NCBI GenBank assembly: GCA_038501195.1
Contig: JBBPUQ010000001.1
Span: forward strand, 2,356,001 to 2,420,000
Source of the DNA: Nemania diffusa
Lineage: Eukaryota; Ascomycota; Sordariomycetes; Xylariales; Xylariaceae
Length of the DNA stretch: 64,000 bases
Direction: 5' to 3'
Shown: piece by piece, positions 41,542-54,370 of the stretch
How the letters are laid out: every line of letters begins with the position of its first letter
Position numbering within the stretch: the first letter of the stretch is position 1
Made by a program: the position numbers and the translations under genes
Notes under the pieces: generated by a model
Seen by the model: the letters and a program-made list of their open reading frames with translations, nothing else
Database searches by the model: none
Told to the model about the DNA's origin: nothing

Positions 41542-44425
41542 TGTATTATGTAAACATTTGCCCAAAGTCAGGTCTATAGCGGGCCAGGTTACACTTAGTA
41601 GACCATCGTGAATCGAACAGTTCAAAAATAAGAGTCTGCTAGTTTACAGCCTCTCCAGGGCTACTTTCTAGGGTGTAAGCTGATTTATATCACTTGTCCT
41701 AGCAAATAGCATCATCCCTTACTAAGTATCTCATGAAGGCAACAAAGAACTTCAGGAAGCCAATATTGATATTGGTATGCTGGTGGTTTTAAAAAAAGAT
41801 AGGGACTACAATCATAAATCATACTTGAAAGTAGAGAAACCTGATCAGTCATCCCAACCTTTTAGGCACTATCTAGTTTAATAGTATACGACAGCCGACA
41901 GAGCTCTGATAATACAGCTGCACTCCTTACCGGAAAGGTGATTGAAAGAAACAATGTTAGTTGTAACTATTCGAATGGTAGAGTGCCCCTGGGATGAAAT
42001 ATTTTCTTGCCCCCAGCTTCTTTGCGGGGGACGCTATTCTACTACAACTAACTCAAATTGAGAGCTTAGTTGATAGATTAGTGTTAATGGAACAATAGAT
42101 ACTACAAATCGATACCCTAGTTTGTTATTGGCAAATGGTATATTAGGTGCCGTTAAGAAATCCATATCAATAGTTCAATTGTAACTGTTTAACGAGCTTA
42201 CTACCTTTGCAATAGACTATTGAGGCACGTGGTGTAATTTAGTTTCGTGAAAGAAAGAAAAATGTTGGCCGCGAAGCTAGTCTAAGCCACCATCTCTTAA
42301 CGTCGGATGCCTCTGGAGCTACATTTCTCATCGTGGCCACTGACTCAAGAAGGTGTCTAGACCCCCTGACATACACGCGAAATATGGTCTACTTCTCGTC
42401 TATACCTTGGTTGAATCAGCGCAAGCATGTAAATGAATGATAGACTAAATGCGACTTTGATACCATCAGTATGAATTACCTGGTGATTCTCATAGACGTC
42501 ATGAGGTCTAGGTGATTGGTTACAGAGTCGGAGCAAAGCACCTGGATTGCATCTGCTGGTGACATCACCGCTTTGAAAGTTGCAGGGGTGCGATGTAACG
42601 CTGCCCTCTCGCATCACGCTGCAGCTATTACAACCCTTTCTATTCCTTATGTAGGCAGACTGCAGTAGCTTAGGAGAACTTCAAGCAGAGAGGATGGGAG
42701 ATGCTGTAGGTAAGTATTGAAAGAAGACGTACAGAAATAGCGAATTTCTATGTCTATAGTAGGTATGTGTATGTTGCCAATGGTTGATAAGTATCTGCGA
42801 AAAATATAACGAATACGAAGGCCTAGGTTTAAAGGTAAGCAGGCCCCCTATTTGATACGAAAACAAAAATTGAAGGAAGAACCAGGCTTACCTACCTGTT
42901 TAGGTACGTTGAAGATTGCATAGGACCAATAGGTATACATAAATGGCCTATGTACAGGGGCCCTCTTAACCTAGAAATACATAGGTCGTATGTAGGATAT
43001 TTCAGTACATACCTATCTGAGTGCTGGATCACATCCGCTACCTACCTACCTACATAGGTAGCTTGAACTGGTGGAGTTGGGAATGTTTCAATGTCGCAGG
43101 CCAAGAAGGCCACATTAAGTTGACGGAAATTACTTGCAGTACTAGACTGTTTAGGACACCGAGGTATAGACATAGGTGAATGAACCCCAGTACTACCTAC
43201 TGAAAACGTCATACAATAATGATAATAATACTGCTACTATAGATCGGTTGTGTACCTATTCTGTCTGCAGCGTTTCTAATTAAGTTCAGCTATTCCAAAG
43301 GTTCCAACATTATGGGTTGGCCAGGCGGATGATACAGGTACACGTGTAGATCCGAGAGGGTGGGGTGGTCAGGGTGCTAAACCAAGCAGGGCTTAGATGA
43401 TTTCCTAAAAGAGGCGATCTGACCGGCCCCACCAATGACTATCTCGTTTCTCGGGAGACGGGCGGGGACTTGTAGTGAAGGATCCAGGCCTTGACGCCAG
43501 CGGATCTTGGGGGACTGCAACATCGCATTGCTCCGCCCCAAAGATGATTTAGGTAGCTGCTTGCCGTTCTCCATACCTATCACATGTATGTACCTACGTG
43601 GCTAGCTACCTGAACCTGGTATCCTATTTCTCTAAATCCAGTACCTCCTATTAACAAATGCTCCTTATTCAACCCTTCTAAGTCTTCGCTGTTCTTGTTG
43701 CTCGTGTTGCGATATACGACTGCATTATCCTGAAAAGAGAGCAACTGTTTTGGTCGGTTCATACCCGTCACATTCATTACTGCCTCACCAGCCTACCTCC
43801 TAAGAGCCACACCGCAACCCTCACGACGGCTGACGACCAACCATTCAGCCGCTGCGACCTCTTGGCATACATAGCCAACAACAACCGACGTTTTTGGGCC
43901 TCCAATCGATTCGTCTCTTATCCTACGACAGTTGTTTCAGAGTTTCCCATTCGGTCCAGCGCCTCGATAACTTGGCTCATAACAAGCAGCAATTCCGTCC
44001 CTGATTGAAACGCCTACCAACGTCTATTCTAACGGGGGCCATTCTAAGCGCCCTTTCGAGACAGCGCGCGGCTGAACTAGCTACCAACTGCAACCCTTCG
44101 TTAAGCCACGGCTTATAACTGAAGCCGCCAAATTATACAAAGAGACAAAAGAGAAGGAAGCAGAATAGAGTGCCGGTTTTAGAACACATTCAAATTGATT
44201 CGCATGATCTCGCGGTTCTGGCATCTTGAGTCGCAAATATTTATACGAACGACAGAGGATACGCTAGTCTGTTGTGAATAAGCATCTATCACGCCGATTT
44301 TGAACAAGTAGCAAGCACTACGGCTGTACGATATTGACAGGAGACGGCCCCTGTCGCCGTTGTCCTTTTCCTCCGCCTCCCCTTCCTCTTCCTCCTTTCG
44401 AGCCCTCCGCGAGACGCTGCCTACC
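41542..44425. other. 2.9 kb spacer and leader of the NIPA-type gene
   Basis: AT-rich with several TACCTACC/GGTAGGTA clusters, including an inverted pair at 43038-43044 and 43056-43062. From about 43700 the sequence turns more pyrimidine- and GC-rich, as in a promoter and long leader. No gene is supported. Confidence 0.4.
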
Positions 44426-46732
44426 ATGGACCAGACAGCGCGGATACTCGATACGGCGCATCAGATATACGCCCGCGCAAACGAGACAGACACCACGAAT
44501 GCAGACACCGAAGGTCGACCCCCAGCCTACAAAGCCATTGGTATCGGCTTGGCAGTCGGCTCGGGGCTCTTTATTGGGACATCGTTTGTATTGAAGAAGG
44601 TCGGCTTGCTCAAGGCCAATGAAAAATACCAACAAGCTGCGGGCGAGGGTTATGGCTACCTGAAAAATGCTTTTTGGTGGTCCGGCATGAGCCTGATGAT
44701 CTTCGGCGAGATCCTCAACTTCGTCGCATACGCATTTACCGACGCGATCCTGGTCACGTCCCTCGGAGCTATATCGGTTGTTATTGCCACCGTACTCTCC
44801 GCCATCTTCTTGAAGGAAAGGCTTAGTTTGATTGGCAAGGTTGCCTGCTTTCTCTGCATCGTCGGAGCTGTCATCATAGTCCTCAACGCGCCTACAGAAT
44901 CATCTGTCGCGACCATCCAGGAAATGCAACATTATGTTATAGCACCTGGATTCCTATCGTACGCCGGTGTTATTATTTTGGTCTCTATTTTCCTTGCCTT
45001 CTGGGCAGGCCCGCGATATGGCAAGAAGAACATGTTTACATACATCTCTATTTGCAGTTGGGTTGGAGGACTCAGTGTCGTTGCAACCCAAGGCCTGGGT
45101 GCCGCGGTAGTCGCACAAATCGGTGGCACTCCTCAGTTTAACCAATGGTTTCTTTACGTCCTTCTTGTTTTCATAATAGGCACGCTTGCGACCGAAATTG
45201 TCTTCCTCAATGTGAGTACATATGAAACCCGACCGACGCTGTTGCTGACTTCGATATAGAAAGCCCTGAATATCTTCAATGCGGCCATGGTTACACCCAC
45301 TTATTATGTCTATTTCACTAGTACTACCATCATCACCTCGGCTGTGCTATTTCGAGGTTTCAAAGGAACAGCAGTGCAAATTATTACTGTTGTGTTTGGG
45401 TTCTTAACCATCTGTTCCGGCGTGGTCCTGTTACAACTATCCAAGTCAGCCAAAGATGTACCCGATACTGCTGTTTTCGCTGGTGATTTGGATCAAATTC
45501 AGACCATTGCTGAGCAAGAGCAGCCTGAGACCGAACCCAAGGCTGATGCTTTGCGCGGTACTGCCGCCCTCTTGCGACGGATCTCTAACGCGAGGACCAA
45601 AATGGAGCACGCGGAATTTCAACGTCTACATAAGGAGAAGGAACTGGAGCGCCTGGCTACAGTTAGCGAAGATGGACAACCCGAACAATTCGAGTGGGAT
45701 GGGCTACGGCGGCGGAGGACGACTGTGGGTAGTAACATGAGTCGTCCATTTACAGCCCCTAGCCCTGCTCAAACGCCACATCCACCCATGGGCAGGACAC
45801 GGTTGTTGAGTGACGAGGAGTTAGAAGAGCTAGAAAGGGACCGGCAAATGTCACCAGGTGTCCTCTCTAGCATTGCGGGCACCATTCGCCAACGCGCCCG
45901 CAGTGTCTTGGTGCATCGACCAGAGCTTCCCCAGCAAGAGGGACTACATAGCAGTGCATCAGCACATAGTCTAACGCATCCTGTTCAGTTGACCCAGATA
46001 GCAGTCCCCGACCAAAAGTACGATGGCGACGATAGCCGATACGGTTATGGATTGCCGGCCGGCCCATATGGGACAGAATATGGTGGTGCCTCTAGTATCT
46101 CATCGAAGAGCGGCGATCGACATATACAATTTACAGAGTCGCCTCGGCCAGGGGCCAGTGCCACCTCACTCGCTCCTCCAACACCGCCACCTCATGGAGA
46201 CCATCCTCGCTCAGCACGTCGGCAGTTCTCGTTCCAAAATGTATTCCGTCGGCATCAAGCTGACAGAGTACAGGATCCAGCACTGCCGCCGATGCACGAG
46301 CATCCAACCCGCCAGGGAATGAGAGCACGGGGCTACTCGGACCGGACTCTCAAGTCGAAAAACGCGACTGAAGAGGAGCGGTTGGGACTCGTCACAGGCG
46401 ACTCACAATCGATGCCAACATTACCTCGCTATGATGGGGCTTCAAACGACCTAGACGATGACGATGATGACGACGACGATATTTCCACGGATGAGAAGCG
46501 AGCGTCGAAGTATGGTAGAGTCATCACGAGTAGTTCTCCGACGAGGCGAAGTGATGACAGCGATGACAAGGCATATGAGGAGGCCATGTACGAGGATACC
46601 CGGAGGAGATGGAACGAGAGTCGGAACCGAAGCAGAGACTGTTCACCGAGAAGCTCCCCGCCACCGCCACCGCCACAGCCACCATCATACCGCCGGAACG
46701 CACCCTACACCGATGATGAAGCTTTTCTTTAG
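44426..46732 (+). CDS. NIPA-type magnesium transporter
   Basis: Membrane protein of the NIPA/DUF803 family, which moves Mg2+ and related cations. Exons 44426-45211 and 45260-46732, a 48-base phase 0 intron, 752 residues. The start is ATG 44426 (CTACCATGGA); the frame upstream lacks ATG. Seen: about nine helices from residue 35, beginning GIGLAVGSGLFIGTSFVLKK, then WWSGMSLMIFGEILNFVAYAF, TSLGAISVVIATVLSAIFL, KERL, and in exon 2 KALNIFNAAMVTPTYYVYFT. All are hallmark stretches of the family. Unlike the roughly 350-residue animal proteins it has a cytosolic tail of about 400 residues, hydrophilic, with an octa-aspartate run, polyproline and many Ser/Arg sites, common in filamentous fungi. Confidence 0.92.
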
Positions 46733-48248
46733 GGATAGGAATGATGACGAGACATGAGTGATAATTACGTATGTTTCTTGATACGTTTTCGAGTAATGAT
46801 TGTACCAATAGCCAATTCATGTTCGACATGGATATCACCCGGGAAAAGGCACCGGCCACCCCCTGGAGAGTCAGTCCAATGCTTTGATATAGACATAGGC
46901 TTCATGAGCATGTTGCAATAGAGGTGGATAACCGCCCGCACGTACCTGTATATAGAACACGCGGCCTAGCAAACGGGCACACTGGATAAATAACAAACAT
47001 TTACACGCGCATCATCTTAGTGCAATTTCAATTTGAATCATGAGGCGAAGACGACATGCACATTCTGTCCTCGATGAAGAGATTTGGTCTCATCCCACTT
47101 GTCCCACGTGTTTCAAGACACGTAAGAGAATAGGGATTTGTACTGTTATACAAGCACCGAGATGACTTCGGTAGGTCCTGTTTAGAAAGCGAAGATCTAC
47201 AGTCGTCATCACAGTCGCACGCGTCCACTTTAATACCAGTGTATTGTAAGCCAAACGGGAGACGATGGGCCGACACCATGCCTTCTATTTCACCTTCTCT
47301 TTTAATGAAATTTATTAGCTCCATAGTCGAGAGTGAGGTGTGCTATTATTAACCCAGCCCCATCTCGAGGGCTAGAAGATGTGCTTGTCAAGGTATAAAC
47401 CTGTGAGCAGTAAAGCAAGAGGTAATAGTGTATCCATTCATTCGATCATTGCTGATCGGAATAGCACACACTTACACAGGCACGAAGCCTGTATACGTCC
47501 TGGATTAGATGACTTAGGGGATTTTAGGGGAAGGCCAATGGGAGAATGTTCCACTCTATTTCGGGACAGTACGAGTCTAGACAGAATACCAATATACATA
47601 TGTAGGTACCTCACCAATAACTAGAGCACAAATCAAGGACAAACAGCACCTAGGCGAATAGGAAGGTGAGATGCCCATATTCTTGTATAACGCAATCCCG
47701 TTATCAGCAGGTACGGAATACCTAGGCGTAGTACAGTACAACAAACAGCCTCCGCCAGTCGAGCTTACGTCCCATAAGCCAGCTTAGCCTCGTCTAAATC
47801 TGAGTGCCTTAGGTACTCGGTCCTGCAAAGAAATGCCCTTAGCACCTAATAAGACGAGCGCGGAGCAGATACGCAGTTGCACATGCAGTATGTCAAGTTC
47901 TGATGGAAAGAGAGGTACATAACAGAGATGATAGGTAGGCGCGGTCTATTACCTATCCCACTATTATATCTCCTTCGTACAGCAGGAGCCCCCCTTGGGT
48001 AAAACAAAGGACGCCGAGGAAAGAGGTAGTCAAACAGAGAGTTTCAAGTTTTAGATCCTAGACTCCCGCCTATTAAAATTTCAACTCTCGTGTTCCCATC
48101 GCCTTGCCTACGTATCTTACGTGCCCCTAATGTAGAATACCAGGTTGCCGACCTAGCTCATAGAGGCAAGATAATAAGCTACCACCAACCTCTCCCCTCT
48201 CCTGTAACACACGAGACTTGCAGCGTATGTTCAGGGAGAAAGTCGATA
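46733..48248. other. spacer, no gene supported
   Basis: About 1.5 kb. The part from 48090 is in frame with the next gene but starts with GTG and could be leader or an unseen upstream exon. Nothing else is seen. Confidence 0.4.
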
Positions 48249-50180
48249 ATGAGAAACTGGGACTGGATGTTGTCGTTCATTATTTACAACCAAAAACACT
48301 CCAGGTATCTCCCCAGCCGGAGTCAAGAAGTTACGCGCGATCCCACACTCTCCTACGACGACGAGGACGAAGACGGCAAGACACACGGCATAATGAGCAC
48401 GGACATCCCACGACGGTCAACGTGGCGAGACGGATTTTCGCGGATGACCCTCCACTGGCGAATAAATGATCTACGCCATCTAGGCATATTCGCCCTTCTT
48501 GCTTTTGGCATATCGCTTCTCTTGTTTGAGGCACACCGCCAAGTGATAGGGATATCAAACAATGATGTTATTGATGCAATAGAGAAAACCCCTCAAGAAG
48601 ATCCAGAGCCCAATGCGGGAGGTGTGAAGGTCCCAGGACAATGCACCACGTGGCCCGTCAGTGCAAAAGGTGTCTACAAGCCGAAGTCCCGTCTATCCAA
48701 CCTCGCACTACAGAGCTTTGCACCGCCAGGGGGGTGGAAGAAACCCGAGGGCATCACGATCAAGGCATTGGTTTTCTACGGCCGCAAAAGAACGGTAGAT
48801 TTCCTAGACTGCTACCTACAGCAAAATCTCGCTGTGAATGGTGGATATCTCGATGAAGTGTGGTTTATGGTACATACGGATATCGGCGAGGACCTTTCAT
48901 ATCTTGATACGCTTATCGAAAAAAGGGGACCGCAATATAGGGTTATCATGCCAGGCGAGTGCCAGGGGTTTAACTACGCTTGTATGTGGAATCCCGTCGT
49001 AGAGGATAATACCATCTACGTCAAGATTGACGATGATATTGTAAGCGAAAATCCCTCAGGGTGTGCAAATCAAGTAGAGTAGTCGTGGGGAGACAGGTTC
49101 TTGCTTACTCACTTGTTGACAGATCTTCATCCATCCTGATACCATTCCACAGCTCGTATCAACACGGATTGCCGAGCCGCATCCTTTCGCCGTCTCTGCA
49201 AACCTTGTCAACAGCCCGTTGACTGGGTATAAGCATTATGATGTTGGTGCGATTCATCCCTTTCTCCCCGACCCGAATGGTAAGCCTTCTCGTCGAGCAG
49301 CTCAACTCTGGCGTCCGTCGGATTGGAGATCCTTCCCCATAAAACACATACCAGCCATCAATGAAAACGGTACTATCGACCAAACCACCGAGGAATTCAT
49401 CAACGAGCATGTTTTCGCGGATCCTCACTACGAGGGGCATCCATGGTTGCTACTCGAGGATATTGTGAATCCGCTCCTGAAGACACCAATGGGCATCAAT
49501 AAGCTGGGTAATGGCGCAAACTCTGCCTATGGCGCAGCCGTAAGTTATTTTTCACATCATTATTCTCCTCATTTGAATTATTTTCAAGCACGCAAGGGCT
49601 CGGGCCATAGTAATCTCTACGAGATTCTTGCGCTTCCAAAGCATCTCCATACTACCACTAAAATAGCAACCATTGACACTACTTTCTACAGTGGAGATCC
49701 TGGATGATCTCAGCCCAACAACAATATTCCCTACTACGAAATCTCGAGCTTAATAGCATGTGGCGATACCACTTCGGCACGCGGATCGAGTACCCCCAGG
49801 GTGTTAAATCATTAGCGGACGCGGCAGCTCTAGAGTTCTTCGACCAAAATCATCCTGGGCCAGGGGCTGAGCAGCTCTATGACACGCAGTATATTCGATA
49901 CAATCTAAACTTTGTGGCGCTCTGGGGGCATGATATCAAGAAGGCTCTGCCTATTGCTGATGACGATGAACAAGACATCACGGCGACGAAGCCGAAGCAC
50001 TTTCAACGGCCCTTTGTGATAGACACGCGCGCGGTTGTCGGACACCTGAGCTTTTTCCCGCAGCATGATGGGATCCGGCAGACAGACCTCCTTGATCGCT
50101 GGCGAGCTTTTGCCAACGAAATGATCTGCACGGCTTATAATCAGAAGAAACCATTTGATCCGCGATGCCCTGGTTATTGA
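48249..50180 (+). CDS. type II membrane glycosyltransferase-like protein
   Basis: Exons 48249-49040, 49123-49539 and 49692-50180, introns 82 and 152 bases, 565 residues. Seen: a cytosolic N-terminus with a DDEDED run, one membrane helix (about 78-95, LGIFALLAFGISLLLFEA), a stem, then a lumenal domain. That domain has KALVFYGRKRTVDFLDCYL, LDEVWFMVHTD, and VKIDDDIIFIHPDTIPQLV, where D261-D263 form a DxD-type metal site of GT-A fold enzymes. VSANLVNSPLTGYKHYDVGA and WRYHFGTRIEYPQGV follow. The overall plan is that of a Golgi glycosyltransferase; donor and acceptor are unknown. The start is uncertain: ATG 48249 is the first in frame, and ATG 48393 is an alternative that keeps the membrane helix. 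Both junctions are phase 0 and rebuild continuous text. Confidence 0.8.
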
Positions 50181-50855
50181 CGCACGCTACTCCCATTTAT
50201 TTTGCTTTTTCGATGTATGTATTCTGCTTGTCACGATGGTATTATAATATAGCACTTGTAAAACAGGGGATGAGCTGGCGTTTGTGGGATTTTCGCTGGG
50301 CTGTTAAGAAACTGGAATATGTATTCATTGGCAAAGTGTCGGGTCGAAACTTATAGTTGCTCGAACCCTAGGAACAGTAGCTGGCTAACCATTAAATGGT
50401 TATTTCAATGACTTCCTTGACAATTTGAAACTCTTCCGCTGTCTTCCTGACATCAATGCGCAAAAAGGGTAAAGAGGATGGTTTTAAGGACTATTACGTG
50501 TGTGTGCATGTGTGATATAACCAGGTCTATGTGCGCGCACTTACTTAGTATCAATCTACTACCCATCCCGTCATTGTCAATAACGCAATAATAGTGTTTT
50601 TTTTAGATGTCATACGAGTGAACTACGGCAGTTATCTATGAGAATAATGATATTCCCATATCCACACTTTGATCGACATATGTTATGACCTCTTGAAGTG
50701 ACATCGAAGGTCACAAAATTGAAATCTTTGGAACGCTTCTGATAGTCATGACACCTATGCTATAAACTTCTTACGCTAACTGCCTAGACAATTCAAACAT
50801 CATTTTCTGTCTATAATGCAACACGTAAAATAAATAGGGGACTCAGGTTACTCGT
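50181..50855. other. spacer between convergent genes
   Basis: About 675 bases of AT-rich sequence with a short GTGTGTGCATGTGTG tract near 50500. No gene. Confidence 0.45.
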
Positions 50856-51957
50856 TCAAGGTAGCGCGGTGCTCCAGCCCCTGATAGCATTTCCCTCCTC
50901 CTCAGTTAGCCGCAGGTCAAAGTACTTCTCCAAGGCGGCGACCCTGTCGGCCTCGTTCTTGCACTCGTAGATGACGGCGGTCTTGCCGCCGAGATTCTCC
51001 TTGACTACGTGGTCCACGAGCATGCGCTTGCCGTAGATCTCCTCGCGGCCTTCATCGTCGTCGTCGTCGCGCGTGCGGCGGAGGAACTTGATGGCGATGA
51101 CGGTCTTGGTCTGCCAGCTCTTGGGGCTCGAGCTCGCGAAGACGTTGATGACATCCCAGTCGTTGGGCATGAACTCGACGAGGGCGAAGCAGTAGAAGGG
51201 GTTCCAGGGACGATCAGACCCGTTGCGGTACTCGTAGATCCAGAGCTTAGAGGCCTGGGTGCGTTTGCGCTGCGTGGGCACCCAGTCGCGCACCAGGCGG
51301 ATTTGCTGCGCGCCCACTATAACCGCTAGAGTCAATAACTGCTCTTTTACGAAGTCCCAGAGCTCTCGAAACATGGCTCCCGAAACATACTACCCCTCAG
51401 ACATTTCGGGAGCTCTCAGGTTACTAGAAAGGGAAGAACATGGGCTCCGGCGGTAACTCACGGTTCTGGTACACGAGGTCGTCGCTGTCGCCGTGAGCGA
51501 GGGGCAGCGGGCGCGTGGCGCAGTCGCCGCCGAAGGCAATGTCCACGTGGTACTGCTGGCCGTCGACCTCGACGATGCTCACGATGTGCACCCAGCCTGG
51601 GAAGTCGCCCTGCGGGACGCCGCCGGCGCGCAGGCGCGTGCGCGCGCCGACGGTGTAGGCGTCGAAGCCGAGGCCGACGAGCATGTGGTTGTACAGGATG
51701 CCGTTTTCCATGCAATAGCCGCCCCGGCCACGCCTGTTCAGCACAATCTTCCGGAACAGGTGCTGGGGGTCGAGCTCGACGGCATGCGCGGGGTTGTAGT
51801 GTATGGCTAGGTTTTCATACGGCACGGCGGCCAGCATGTACGTGTGCAGCGTCTTGAGGAGGTCATAGGACGGCGGCGCGTGGTGATACTTCTTGGGGAG
51901 TTGTATATAATCCAAGAATTGGTCAATCTGCTCCCTGGAATACGCTGACGACAGCAT
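50856..51957 (-). CDS. arylamine N-acetyltransferase
   Basis: Transfers an acyl group from CoA to arylamines, hydrazines or related xenobiotics. Exons 51957-51462 and 51316-50856, 145-base intron, 318 residues. The start is the ATG at 51957; upstream in-frame codons are non-ATG. The Cys-His-Asp triad is visible: C82 in RGRGGYCMENG, H124 in FPGWVHIVSI and D139 in YHVDIAFGG. The fungal C-terminal half follows the splice: LGAQQIRLVRDWVP, LWIYEYRNGSDRPWNPFYCF. The first exon and parts of the second are GC-rich, giving antisense shadow frames. Known of the family: fungal members include enzymes that detoxify plant benzoxazolinone products using malonyl-CoA. Whether this copy does so is unknown. 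Confidence 0.92.
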
Positions 51958-53168
51958 GGTTAATTGATCTAGCCACAAACAAAAAACTGGATGCGAATCT
52001 TCACAGTCCTCGCAGTTCTCGCAGTTCTCACAGCAGTGTATCTAGTGTGTTGTAACAGTGAGTGAGAATCGCATTGATCACGAGCACTATGTTTATATAA
52101 AGTGGGCGTCGCAACGTGACTCAAAGTTGTGTAGGCTCCGGAGCCGGACGTGGAATACGGAGCCGGGGCCCGGAGCGAGAGCCGGAATTGCCGGCTCCAT
52201 AGGTAACATGAACAAGGGCGTGCTGACATATAGTATTAGGTAGTATCTACTGTAGTATCTGATGCGCCCTTGGGTACCTAGTCTCTATATTCCTCACTTT
52301 GGGAATTTTCAGAACTGCTATCCAATAGAGATTGAGGTTATGGGAACGTTTGACTTGTTTGTATTTGGCTCAATGCTTGACACATGAAGGGTGGGTGGGC
52401 CGGTCTACGTCTGGCGAGGCGGTAGACTACCAAGATGTTCTGTATGTATAGTCTAGGGGGGTCGCATGGATGTGGACAAGGACCCGTTTTATAAGTTTAC
52501 TTAAACGTTGAATGCATAGCTAGGTACGTTATAGGGCCTTACCTCAATGCGATAGGTACCATATTCGCATATAAACATTAAACAAAGCCACTACATGTAC
52601 CTACATGTTACTTGAGTAATGCAGGTATTGCACTGCGGGGTGCTAGTCAACCCGAGCCCGAGCCCCTCTATGCTATTGTATGCATCTACCAGTAGCAGCT
52701 ACATAAGGTATGTATAAAGCCCCACTCTCACCGCCTTCCCTTCGAGAACAATTGCCACACCCCTCCAATTGCGCATCCTGTCTGTCTGCCCCTCCTCCCC
52801 CTGTCTATGTCCCCTGTCCCGGTCCCCTGCTGTTGTCTCCTGTCCCGCACGAGCGAAGAACGAGGCTTGACTTCTGGCTTAACCCCAAGCAAAGTCGACC
52901 GACCTCTCTACGCATACCGTTTAGGCCGAAACTTCGAGAATCCTGTATCTACATATTCCACCCTCTCTCTTCTGCGCTTCCTCCGTTCTCTGGTACATCA
53001 TTCATTATCAGCACCATTAACATTCTCTCCTCTCCTTTCCTCTCCCCTCCCCTCCTCTCCGCTCGCTTTCTCCTTCTATTCGCTTGCGCACGCTTGTGAG
53101 CCCATCCGCCGTCTCCTCGTCCCACTGCCTTGTCTTGTCTAGTAGGCGAGAATATCTATCCCGAAACT
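51958..53168. other. spacer with pyrimidine-rich promoter
   Basis: About 1.2 kb. It starts with a CAGTTCTCG direct repeat in the NAT leader (about 52010-52030). It ends with the strongly CT-rich promoter of SGT2. ORFs at 52710-53142 are products of the CT tract. Confidence 0.45.
53020..53165 (+). promoter_or_regulatory. CT-rich promoter/leader tract of SGT2
   Basis: Nearly pure pyrimidine blocks (CTCTCCTCTCC, TCCCCTCCCCTCCTCTCC) immediately upstream of the start codon. Such tracts mark transcription start regions of highly expressed fungal genes. Confidence 0.5.
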
Positions 53169-54370
53169 ATGGTACGTCCCCCTCCCTCTCCGAGATGGAA
53201 GCCCCTCCTCAAATGTGCTGAACGACCCGAGCGAGCCTTGTTGAACTTCCGCTCATTGCACATCACAAACAACAACAGGCCTCCTCATCCAAGCAGCGCT
53301 TAGCGCTCGCTATCTGCGATTTCCTGTCGAGCTCTCTCGATGACGGGACCCTGTCCTCCGAGGACAAAGACAGCATCGACGTAGCTATCAACTGCATTGC
53401 CGAGAGTTTCAAGGTCGACCCAACCGATAAGGCCGCTGTGCAATCCGCCATCGGATCGCAGAACCTCATGCAGATCTACGGTGTCTATGAAAAGCTGAAG
53501 TCGTCCGGCAAATCCGCCTCTTCCACCTCTTCCTCCGCTGGCGCGAGCGCAAACGTCCCGAAACTCCCCACCGACGAGGAGAAGGCTCGTGCCGAGGACC
53601 TCAAGGTCCAGGGCAACAAGGCCATGACTTCCAAGGACTACGGCCGTGCCATCGACCTATACTCCCAGGCCCTCGCCCTACACCCCGGTAATGCTATCTT
53701 CCTATCGAACCGGGCTGCCGCGTATAGCGCCGCTCGAGATCACGAGAGCGCACGCGCCGATGCCGAGTCCGCCGTCGCCGCCGATCCCAAGTACACCAAG
53801 GCCTGGTCGCGTCTGGGACTGGCTCGGTTTGCCCTCGGCGACGCTCGAGGCAGCATGGAGGCCTACAGTCAGGGCATCGAGCACGAGGGCAGCGGTGGCT
53901 CCGAGGCCATGAAGAAGGGATTTGAGACGGCGAAGCGGCGCGTCGAGGAGCTCGAGGCCGAGGAGCGCGACAGCAGCAATCCCGTCCCGCGCGGTGCTTC
54001 CACGGGCGTCAGCGCCGGCGTGAACGCCGGAGTGGGTGGCGGTCTGCCTGATCTGGGTAGTCTGGCTGGCATGTTCGGCGGTGGCGGCGGTGGCGGCGGC
54101 ATGCCCGATCTTAGCTCGATCATGAGCAACCCTATGTTCGCCAACATGGCGCAGAGTCTCATGTCAAACCCCGACATGATGCAGAACTTGATGGGTAACC
54201 CTCGCCTACGCGAGATGGCTGACCGGTTCTCCCAGGGCGGCGGCATGCCCGACATGGCTTCTTTGATGAACGACCCCAACATTGCCGAGATGGCCCGGAA
54301 TATGATGGGTGGCGGCGGCGGCGGCGGCGGCGGCGGGCGCGGAGCCCCACCGGGATCTGGCGGCCAATGA
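53169..54370 (+). CDS. SGT2: SGT2/SGTA small glutamine-rich TPR cochaperone
   Basis: Cytosolic cochaperone that receives tail-anchored proteins and hands them to the GET pathway. Two exons: exon 1 is only the ATG (53169-53171), then a 107-base intron, then 53279-54370; 364 residues. Without the splice the N-terminal dimerisation domain would lose its start: the joined protein begins MASSSKQRLALAICDFLSSSL and includes INCIAESF, as in the family. Then come three TPRs (about 105-215: DLKVQGNKAMTSKDYGRAI, AIFLSNRAAAYSA, KAWSRLGLARFALGD). A Gly/Met/Asn-rich client-binding C-terminus follows, with repeated NPMFANMAQSLMSNPDMM-type units and two polyglycine runs. The Gln-rich tail of yeast is replaced by glycine here. 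Confidence 0.93.

Noticed and set aside
41600..41680. Second tRNA-like segment with GTTCGATTC near the tRNA-Glu gene
   Set aside because: No T-stem pairing and no A box at the right distance.
51317..51374. Separate minus-strand gene starting MFRELWDFVK upstream of the NAT second exon
   Set aside because: This start lies in the NAT intron; the downstream text is the C-terminal half of the same enzyme.
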